Assembly (NCBI GenBank): GCA_945492935.1
Contig: CALYVE010000013.1
Span: forward strand, 1 to 13,051
DNA: 13,051 nucleotides
Direction: 5' to 3'
DNA from: an uncultured Lachnospiraceae bacterium
Lineage (GTDB): Bacteria > Bacillota > Clostridia > Lachnospirales > Lachnospiraceae
The notes beneath the pieces are model-generated. The model did no database searches. It saw nothing but the letters and a program-made list of their open reading frames with translations, and was not told the DNA's origin. A program made the translations under genes and the position numbers. Numbering within the stretch: the first letter of the stretch is position 1; every line of letters begins with the position of its first letter. This document shows positions 6,532-13,051 of the stretch, in pieces.

Positions 6532-8190
6532 ATGGCAAAGAGTAATAAAGTGTTATCCATTGATATCACAAACGAAAGCATTACAATCGTAGAGATGACA
6601 GCATCTCCAAAGAAGGAGAGTCATGTACATAATGTCATCATTTTAGAAACACAGGAAGATTCCTATGAGGATGGTGTTATCAAAGAACCTGAGAAAATTG
6701 CAAATGCAATCCGCGAGGAGTTAACGGCAAGAGGCATTCACAATAAGAATGCAATCTTCGTTTTATCTTCTACAAAGATTGTGAACAGAGAGGTTATGAT
6801 ACCTTTCGTAAAGGAGAACAAAATCAGGGGCATTATCAATGCAAACTCGCAAGAGTATTTCCCTGTAAATATAGAAGATTATGTTGTATCACATTCTGTG
6901 CTTGAGACAGTCACAGATACAGAAGGCAACAAGCAGTTCCGTGTACTTGCTGTTGCTGCACCGGGTCATATGGTTAAGTCATATTATGACCTTGGAGCGA
7001 TGGCAGGTCTCAATGTAATATCACTTGACTACATTGGTAATGCGATGTTCCAGTTGATTAAGACACAGACAACACAGGATACTACAACAATGGTGGTCCA
7101 GCTTGGTAGTGAGTCCACTGTATTAAATATCGTAAAGGGTGATAACCTTTTACTTCAGAGAACAGTACCATACGGTACAAATTCAGTTGTTAACGTAGTC
7201 ATGGACGAGAAGGGCGTTGACGCTACAACCGCAATGACATTACTTCAGAACGATCAGATTATTACGGTTGATTTTGATGATAATGAGGCAACCGGAGCAT
7301 TCCGTTACCTTATCAACAATATTGGTCGTGTTATGGACTTCTACGCATCCAAGAATCCGGATAAGCCAATCGAGGATGTGCTTCTTACAGGTGACGGAGC
7401 CCTGATTCGTGGTATTGACGGATTATTCAAGATTCAGTTGAATGTCAATACACGTATTATGGATACTTTGCACAACATTAAGTTTGATGCCGGTATCGAT
7501 CTTAAGGTATATAACCCTGTATACTTAGTTACTCCAATCGGTGCAGCATTTGCTCCGATGAACTTCCTTCCGCTCGATGTAGCGAAGAAGACATCAGAAG
7601 GCGGCAGCTTAGTTCCTTGGGTTGCAGGATTAATTGTATTCGCAGTTGCTGCTGCAGCAGTTGCTTTTGTATCAATCAAGCAGAAGAATGATGCAGAAGA
7701 AGAGCGCGATGACGTACAGCGTCAGGTTGAGGCGATTAGCGATATCGAAGAAATTATTTCAGAATATGAAACAGCTCGCGGTACATATAACGATCTTATG
7801 ACAATGTATGCTTCAACATACCAGTTAAATGAGAATGTTCGTATGTGTATCGACGAATTAGAGAATAAAATTCCTTCCGGTGTATATATCACAGGTTTCT
7901 CTTCAACAAACTCAGGCTTCTCTGTACCGGCAGTTGCCGCTTCTTATGAGGATATGGCTGAGTTCATGATTCAGTTGAAGGAGATTCCATGCATTCAGGA
8001 TGCATATATTGGCGGATATTCAAAGAGTGTGGATGAAAATACCGGTGAGATGACATTTACTTTCTCTGTTACTGCAAAATATGTTGATAATAATCCATAT
8101 GTTCTCGATGAAGGTATCGAAGGTGATGCGGATGCAGAAGCTTCAGATGCAGAAACTTCAGATGCAGAAGAGACAACAGAAGCAGAGTAA
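6532..8190 (+). CDS. pilM: PilM-PilN fusion, pilus alignment scaffold protein
   Basis: 552 residues, far longer than a lone PilM (about 350). Residues 1-342 form a PilM/FtsA-like actin fold: phosphate-1-like VLSIDITNESITIVEM (7-22), phosphate-2-like VQLGSESTVLNIV (189-201) and an adenosine-motif-like LLTGDGALIRG (284-294). At the junction, MNFLPL (343-348) resembles the PilN N-terminal INLLP peptide that docks into PilM. A single membrane helix follows (about 359-381), then a coiled-coil-like segment (385-440) and a PilN-type periplasmic domain (about 445-520), with IPSGVYITGFS and a YEDMAEFMIQLKEI helix. The C terminus (520-552) is very acidic and coded partly by a 15-bp tandem repeat. GGAGG at 6519-6523 supports ATG 6532. 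PilO follows after 18 nt, the expected M-N-O order with no separate pilN gene. Confidence 0.9.
   Translation: MAKSNKVLSIDITNESITIVEMTASPKKESHVHNVIILETQEDSYEDGVIKEPEKIANAIREELTARGIHNKNAIFVLSSTKIVNREVMIPFVKENKIRGIINANSQEYFPVNIEDYVVSHSVLETVTDTEGNKQFRVLAVAAPGHMVKSYYDLGAMAGLNVISLDYIGNAMFQLIKTQTTQDTTTMVVQLGSESTVLNIVKGDNLLLQRTVPYGTNSVVNVVMDEKGVDATTAMTLLQNDQIITVDFDDNEATGAFRYLINNIGRVMDFYASKNPDKPIEDVLLTGDGALIRGIDGLFKIQLNVNTRIMDTLHNIKFDAGIDLKVYNPVYLVTPIGAAFAPMNFLPLDVAKKTSEGGSLVPWVAGLIVFAVAAAAVAFVSIKQKNDAEEERDDVQRQVEAISDIEEIISEYETARGTYNDLMTMYASTYQLNENVRMCIDELENKIPSGVYITGFSSTNSGFSVPAVAASYEDMAEFMIQLKEIPCIQDAYIGGYSKSVDENTGEMTFTFSVTAKYVDNNPYVLDEGIEGDADAEASDAETSDAEETTEAE
8131..8175 (+). repeat. 15-bp in-frame tandem repeat, three copies
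   Basis: Three consecutive 15-bp units begin at 8131, 8146 and 8161, with unit GATGCAGAAGCTTCA. The second differs by one base and the third diverges in its last five. They encode D-A-E-A-S, D-A-E-T-S and D-A-E-E-T in the acidic tail of the PilM-PilN fusion. Copy number could change by slippage without breaking the frame. Confidence 0.75.
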
Positions 8191-8208
8191 GCGAAGGAGG
8201 GTGCAGAC

Positions 8209-9282
8209 ATGAGTAAATCAAATATTAAAGTTATTATTGTTTTATTGTGCTTGGTTATTGCCGGTGGTACATATTTATATGTATATAAGCCAAACAAAGA
8301 AGCAACGGATTCTGCAAAATCAGAGACCGAATCTTTAGAGGTTAAGCTCGCCGATTTGCAGGAAAAAAATAAGCACAGAGATGAATACATCGAGATGACA
8401 GAGCAGTATTATGCGGATTTCAATGAAGTTGTTAAGGATTTCCCGGCTACTCTTGATAACGAATTGACAGTAATGTTCATCAAGGGTATTGAAGATAATT
8501 TCAATCAGGAATTCTTAATTGGTAATGCAAGTATGCCTGTTCCGTCTGAATTTTATACACTCGGTGGCGTAGACAGCAGTTACCAGTGCTATCAGCGTTC
8601 AGTTCCGATTACATATACCGGAAATTATGAGAATGTGAAGCAGTTTATGGAATATATCATGAACTACAAGTATCGTATGAATATTGCTTCTATCAATATC
8701 TCATATGATGCTGAAAACGATGTTGCAACAGGTAGTATCAATATGAATCAGTATTGTGTATTTGGCGAGGGTCGTACACCGGATACACTTGATCTCGACG
8801 TAGAGCTTGGTGTTGACAACTTGTTTATCGGTGGCGAGGGTGCTGCAACAAATACAAACTTTGCATATGATGCAGACAATGGTGCAGTTATCAAGACTAC
8901 TAACGATATCAAGATTGTATTAAGCAGCGCAAATAACGATTCTGCTGATGGTGTAGTTGTTGCTGCAGGCAATGATTCTACAAACGTATCAAGCAATTCA
9001 CAGGGTGAAGTATCAATTAATCTTGATATTTTTGCTGAGGATGGCAAGAATTATGCAACCTATTCGATTGACGATAAGAACTACACTGTAGAATTAACAG
9101 GTAATGATGTTAAAATTTATGTAGCATCTTCAAAACGTACAGATGCAGATGATAAGAATGTAGCAAAGCTTAATATCAACAACAAAACAGATCGCTCTGT
9201 ATTTGTAAAGGTTGATGACGATGATGCAACATCACCAAGATTCAAGATGGGAAGCAAGACAGGTACTGTAAAGGTATATTAA
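8209..9282 (+). CDS. pilO: PilO-like pilus alignment protein with long C-terminal extension
   Basis: 357 residues; PilO proteins are usually about 200. The N terminus has a short cytoplasmic end and one membrane helix (about 6-25), then a charged, heptad-like coiled coil (36-68). A PilO-type ferredoxin-like domain covers about 80-185, including the ITYTGNYENVKQFMEYI segment, a conserved-looking strand-helix pattern. Residues about 190-357 are an added beta-rich, Asp/Asn-rich region outside the membrane, which I do not recognise. AAGGAGG at 8194-8200 with 8 nt spacing supports ATG 8209. PilO pairs with PilN in a coiled-coil heterodimer, here with the PilN half of the preceding fusion. The call rests on topology, gene order and domain pattern more than on sharp motifs. 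Confidence 0.82.
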   Translation: MSKSNIKVIIVLLCLVIAGGTYLYVYKPNKEATDSAKSETESLEVKLADLQEKNKHRDEYIEMTEQYYADFNEVVKDFPATLDNELTVMFIKGIEDNFNQEFLIGNASMPVPSEFYTLGGVDSSYQCYQRSVPITYTGNYENVKQFMEYIMNYKYRMNIASINISYDAENDVATGSINMNQYCVFGEGRTPDTLDLDVELGVDNLFIGGEGAATNTNFAYDADNGAVIKTTNDIKIVLSSANNDSADGVVVAAGNDSTNVSSNSQGEVSINLDIFAEDGKNYATYSIDDKNYTVELTGNDVKIYVASSKRTDADDKNVAKLNINNKTDRSVFVKVDDDDATSPRFKMGSKTGTVKVY

Positions 9283-9297
9283 GAGAGGATTGGTTTT

Positions 9298-11055
9298 ATG
9301 GCAAAAAACAACAAGAACAAAGGTTTCAGTTTAATTGAAATCGTTATAGCCATCGCCATATTGTCTTTACTGTTGATACCAATTATTTCGCAATTTTCCG
9401 GAACGATGCGTTTGAACCGTCGTTCCAAGGAAATGCAGAAAGTTAACGAAAATGCACAGTATGTTTTGGAGTATTTCAAGGATACAAGCATGAATACCCT
9501 GAAGATGACTGGAGCAGGTGAGGATGTCAAAAGAACAAACTATGAACTGATTGAAATGAAGGATGCCATGGCCTGCAAGATTTATATCTACGACCCTGCA
9601 GTTGGTGTTGTAGATTCGGGCGAGACCATCCCGTATCAGGTTCAAAAGTTTGATCTTGAAACAGCAAAAATCGGCAGTAAACAGACAGAATATACACGTA
9701 CCGTATATATGGATGATTTATCAACGTGTATAAAGGCTGCAGAAATTGAATATAACGGAGCGAAGACAAATTTGAGAATCGCTTATGATTTGCCTGAAAC
9801 TTTATCTACACCGGATGTTAGTATCGATGGTGTAAATTCATACTTCACACGTACAAATGAAGGCAGTCTTGTATTATATGATGACGCAAATGAGTTTGTA
9901 AGAGGTATTGTCTGTGTACAGGCAACCAGTAAGATTGACAATCCAAACCTGATCAATGCGGGTAATGTTCACAGTTTGGATAGTGAAGGTGTTGCACTTG
10001 TTTCAGGATTTGCAACAGACTTTGACGACCAGGCGTTGGCAGATATTTACGCAAGTGCCATGGATGATTTGCGTGAGACAAATGAGAAAGCCTGGGAAGT
10101 TGAGATGGTTAATCCGAAGTATATCAACGACAAATACATCACAGGCTTAAAGAAGATGCTGAAGGTTACTGTCAAAGATGTTGAAGATGGTAGTGATGTA
10201 AAATATAAGAATTATTATCAGGTATCCGTTGATGTTGTTTATGAATGTGTTTTTGTTCATCCGGAAGGCTCTGCAACAGCATCGACGACGGATCAGCATA
10301 CATACAATGCATATAGTCAGAAGTTCTACTATAATCCAAGTGATCCGGAGGCGTCTGTACCATTTATCTATGTTGAGTATCAGCCGATGGTTATTGCGTC
10401 AGCGAACGGTGCAAGCGGATATGTAGAATATGCATCCGATGATTACATTTTGGTAGACAGTGATGTGGAAGATGTAAAGCTTTATGTATTCAAGCCTAGA
10501 TGGGATTACGCTCATAAATACATGAATGCGGAGTCAACAGACTTCTCGGATGATGAGTATTATGATTGTTATGCGACAAAAGACGAGAAAGCGCTTCTCG
10601 CAGACAGCTTGTATACAATCGAAGAAAAGAATGCTATAAAGCAGAAGATTATTGCACGTCAGCAGATTTATTATACAGAGAATTATCCGGATGATTATGA
10701 ATCATCTGCGAAATTCAAAGATAAGTCAAAGGTTTGTATTCATATTAACAAGACATCAACTTCAAAGCCTGTTAATCTTTATACAAATATGGATGCGAAG
10801 GATCTTGCAGAAAATGACACCGAGGCAGCTTCGGGTGAGAAGCAGTTTGTGTGTTGCAATACAAAAGATTATTCCAACTATTTTAAGGTGAACGGAAATC
10901 CGATAGGTGTGGAAGCTTATCCGGAAGAATATTTCAAGAGCGTTTCGGAGGAAGAAAATCATGAAGACAGATATTATACGGTATCTGTTCACATGACAGA
11001 GGTAGACAATACAACAAATACGATTGTATTAAATGGAGCAAAGGGGGAGAATTAG
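9298..11055 (+). CDS. Very large type IV prepilin, PilV-like minor pilin
   Basis: 585 residues with a canonical prepilin N terminus: basic leader MAKNNKNK, G9 before F10, and E14 as mature Glu5. The hydrophobic helix runs about 10-31 (FSLIEIVIAIAILSLLLIP). The amphipathic continuation of alpha-1 (RLNRRSKEMQKVNENAQYVLEYF) resembles PilV/GspI/GspJ-type minor pilins. The remaining ~520 residues are acidic and strand-rich, rich in Asp, Tyr and Thr, with no domain I can name. Minor pilins are commonly 150-250 residues, so this body is two to three times normal. GAGAGGA at 9283-9289 lies 8 nt before ATG 9298, right after the pilO stop at 9280-9282. PilD processing is expected. It may be a tip subunit or adhesin; function beyond minor pilin is inferred. 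Confidence 0.85.
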   Translation: MAKNNKNKGFSLIEIVIAIAILSLLLIPIISQFSGTMRLNRRSKEMQKVNENAQYVLEYFKDTSMNTLKMTGAGEDVKRTNYELIEMKDAMACKIYIYDPAVGVVDSGETIPYQVQKFDLETAKIGSKQTEYTRTVYMDDLSTCIKAAEIEYNGAKTNLRIAYDLPETLSTPDVSIDGVNSYFTRTNEGSLVLYDDANEFVRGIVCVQATSKIDNPNLINAGNVHSLDSEGVALVSGFATDFDDQALADIYASAMDDLRETNEKAWEVEMVNPKYINDKYITGLKKMLKVTVKDVEDGSDVKYKNYYQVSVDVVYECVFVHPEGSATASTTDQHTYNAYSQKFYYNPSDPEASVPFIYVEYQPMVIASANGASGYVEYASDDYILVDSDVEDVKLYVFKPRWDYAHKYMNAESTDFSDDEYYDCYATKDEKALLADSLYTIEEKNAIKQKIIARQQIYYTENYPDDYESSAKFKDKSKVCIHINKTSTSKPVNLYTNMDAKDLAENDTEAASGEKQFVCCNTKDYSNYFKVNGNPIGVEAYPEEYFKSVSEEENHEDRYYTVSVHMTEVDNTTNTIVLNGAKGEN

Positions 11056-13051
11056 TTGAAAGTAATTAAAAAGCTAAAAAGAAAACTAAATAATCAAGGC
11101 TCCAGTATCGTTATGGTAATTGTTGCATTGGCGTTCATTGGTATTATTGTCGGTTCATTACTTACTGCAGCCGGTGCTGCATATACTTTAAAGCGTCAGG
11201 AGTTAAATGCTAAGGATAACTTCTATTATGTAGAGCAGGCGATGCAGGAGATTTATACCGGTGTCGGCATGCAGACAATTGAAGAGATGAAGTCTGCATA
11301 TAGCTACACGATTGAGAACATGGTTCGTTTTGATACGGACCTTGGTACTTATCGTACAATCAGTGACGACGAAGCTAATATAATGTTCAAGCAGGAATTC
11401 ATGAATCGAGTAATGAAGAGTGATTATTTTAAGCGTGGGGCTTCTGATCTTGCAATTGTATTGCAAAGTTATGTCACAGATCCTAACATTTTAGTTGATC
11501 AAAGTAAGCTTAGTATCATTCGAAATAAAGATTCCATCATTTTAAAGGATGTTACTGTAACACGTAATCATACATATGGTACAAATGCTTCCGGTGATTA
11601 TACGCAGACAATTTCAGCTGATATTGTAATCAGCGAGCCTGACTTTACAGTTTCGTTCAATACGATTGATACGGATTATTCTGCAATTTTTGAATATGCG
11701 ATGGTTGCAGACATGGGTGTAGAAATCAGAAGAGGTCCGGACAAATCCGGCCTTTCGATTGCAGGTAATATTTATGCAGCTTCAGATTATTATAACAAGA
11801 GCTATCATAAGAGCATCAGCAAAACTCCGGGATCAGATGATGAAGATTTTGAAGAAACCGGTAGTACAGGAATCAAATATGATGCGACCGTTACGGATGA
11901 AGATGGTAATAAGAAATATAATGTTGTAAGCGGCAATTATGCATATTCAGAAAATGGTGAAACAAAATATAAAACATTTGAATATGAATTTTCGAACACA
12001 ACAAGTAAAAAAGCAAATGACTTGTTGAACGGATATGTTAATGATTTGACATTAAATCCAAAATATACACAAGGTAGTGAATTGCCGATAAAGGCACCGT
12101 ATGATGGTGAAAATGATCATAGTCGTTATTCCGGACTTTACATTGACGGAACGAATGTATCAATCCAGGCAAACACAATTATCATTCCGGGTTCTCTTGC
12201 TGTTATGAACCAGTCGGATTTGGCTGTATATGGCAGAGGTGATTCAGATGTAACTCCGCAGGTTTGGGTTGATGATATTGTGCTTGGTGGAAACAGTGCG
12301 AAAGATAATTCATCAGCGGATAACAAAACAAATGGAGCATCAGCTATCTTTAGAGCCGATTTGTTTGTAAAGGATGATACACAATTGGATGCGAATGGTT
12401 CATCACTTACTATTTCCGGTTCATATTATGGATTTGGTGATGGTACTTCCAAGGATACAAGAGAATTCATTGATACTGTTGAAGATTCGAAGGTAACAGT
12501 TAAGGATGAGAAAATTTCCTATAAGACAGTATTCCAGTATGTAGATGCGGAAGGTGACGTTTATAATCGAGGACACTTTAACAGTAGTTCCATTGCGATT
12601 AATGGTCAGAATGCTTCTTTAGATTTCAGCCATGCTAAGAATATGTATATTGCAGGTCGTGCTTTCGTAGAATTTTCAAGATATGGTACAGAGAAAGCAA
12701 AGAATGTACAGTCGGACGTAGATGCTACAGCAACCGTGAAATCTACAACATATACATATACACCTATGGTAGAGGGAAAATCAGATTTCATTCGTGACTA
12801 TAAGACAGGTGAAAGCATTGACTATAAGACAAGTCAGATTATGGATAACGATTCTTCTAGGAAAGTTGCACTTGAATCAGTTAGCCTTGATAAACTAACT
12901 GACGAATTATCCGATGCTTATTTCTTACCTTATTATGATAAAACAGATTTATTAAAAGATTATCTAACTAATAAGGTAAAGACATATTTCCATCAAAAAC
13001 AATATTTTGAGGCTTTTACTTTACATTGTATTATTACATACGATTTTATTT
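11056..13051 (+). CDS. PilX/GspK-like giant minor pilin, 3' end outside window
   Basis: The frame starts at TTG 11056, directly after the TAG of the previous gene (11053-11055), with AGGGGGAG at 11042-11049 and 6 nt spacing. It stays open to the window end, giving at least 665 residues. The N terminus is pilin-like: a basic leader (MKVIKKLKRKLNNQ), G15, then S16 S17 I18, and a hydrophobic helix to about residue 40. Mature position 5 is Met (M20) instead of Glu and position 1 is Ser instead of Phe, as expected of PilX/GspK-type subunits, which lack Glu5. The next stretch, KRQELNAKDNFYYVEQAM, continues alpha-1. Residues about 360-540 show short repeating strand segments with G/N turns, for example LYIDGTNVSIQAN and SSIAINGQNASLDFS, suggestive of a beta-solenoid. 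A tip/initiator role is inferred. Confidence 0.8.
   Translation, partial: MKVIKKLKRKLNNQGSSIVMVIVALAFIGIIVGSLLTAAGAAYTLKRQELNAKDNFYYVEQAMQEIYTGVGMQTIEEMKSAYSYTIENMVRFDTDLGTYRTISDDEANIMFKQEFMNRVMKSDYFKRGASDLAIVLQSYVTDPNILVDQSKLSIIRNKDSIILKDVTVTRNHTYGTNASGDYTQTISADIVISEPDFTVSFNTIDTDYSAIFEYAMVADMGVEIRRGPDKSGLSIAGNIYAASDYYNKSYHKSISKTPGSDDEDFEETGSTGIKYDATVTDEDGNKKYNVVSGNYAYSENGETKYKTFEYEFSNTTSKKANDLLNGYVNDLTLNPKYTQGSELPIKAPYDGENDHSRYSGLYIDGTNVSIQANTIIIPGSLAVMNQSDLAVYGRGDSDVTPQVWVDDIVLGGNSAKDNSSADNKTNGASAIFRADLFVKDDTQLDANGSSLTISGSYYGFGDGTSKDTREFIDTVEDSKVTVKDEKISYKTVFQYVDAEGDVYNRGHFNSSSIAINGQNASLDFSHAKNMYIAGRAFVEFSRYGTEKAKNVQSDVDATATVKSTTYTYTPMVEGKSDFIRDYKTGESIDYKTSQIMDNDSSRKVALESVSLDKLTDELSDAYFLPYYDKTDLLKDYLTNKVKTYFHQKQYFEAFTLHCIITYDFI

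Noticed and set aside
7995..8390. Minus-strand open frame of 131 codons across the pilM/pilO junction
   Set aside because: Low-complexity Ser/Ala-rich translation that mirrors the acidic tail repeat; it covers two well-supported + strand genes.
9298..11055. The 585-residue prepilin as two genes joined by a sequencing error
   Set aside because: Composition is even throughout, there is no internal ribosome binding site with a pilin-like start, and the next gene has a similar giant layout.

Overview
The window reads as one near-complete type IV pilus (T4P) assembly locus from a low-to-mid GC Gram-positive bacterium, most likely a clostridial gut- or rumen-type organism of the Lachnospiraceae kind. 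That placement is an inference from three things: purine-rich GGAGG ribosome binding sites before every gene, a pilus gene set without the outer-membrane secretin PilQ or its partner PilP, and the style of the large minor pilins. No species can be named from the sequence alone.

Layout, all genes on the + strand. Bases 12-689 encode a CPBP-family intramembrane protease that probably lies outside the pilus operon proper, because a good sigma-A type promoter (695-723) follows it. Then come the motors and platform: pilB (extension ATPase, 765-2483), pilT (retraction ATPase, 2533-3585) and pilC (inner-membrane platform, 3728-4933), with a second candidate promoter ahead of pilC. The major pilin pilA (5016-5651) ends in a very strong hairpin (5661-5713). 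It is followed by the prepilin peptidase pilD (5749-6498), a PilM-PilN fusion (6532-8190), a PilO-like protein with a long C-terminal extension (8209-9282), a 585-residue prepilin (9298-11055), and a PilX/GspK-like subunit that starts at a TTG codon and runs off the window end (11056-13051, at least 665 residues).

How they work together: PilD would cleave and methylate PilA and the giant minor prepilins. PilB would drive polymerisation through PilC and PilT would drive retraction. PilM-PilN and PilO form the cytoplasmic-to-extracytoplasmic alignment scaffold. The two very large pilin-like proteins at the 3' end are plausible tip/initiation subunits. PilB carries two intact MshEN-type cyclic-di-GMP motifs, so pilus extension is probably controlled directly by that second messenger.

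The core machinery is a known system. The less ordinary parts are the PilM-PilN fusion with a retained PilM-binding peptide at the junction, the outsized minor subunits (one with a possible beta-solenoid body), the extended PilO, and the RNA hairpins around the pilin gene. No RNA genes, mobile elements or CRISPR arrays were seen, and no gene-free stretch exceeds 300 bases.
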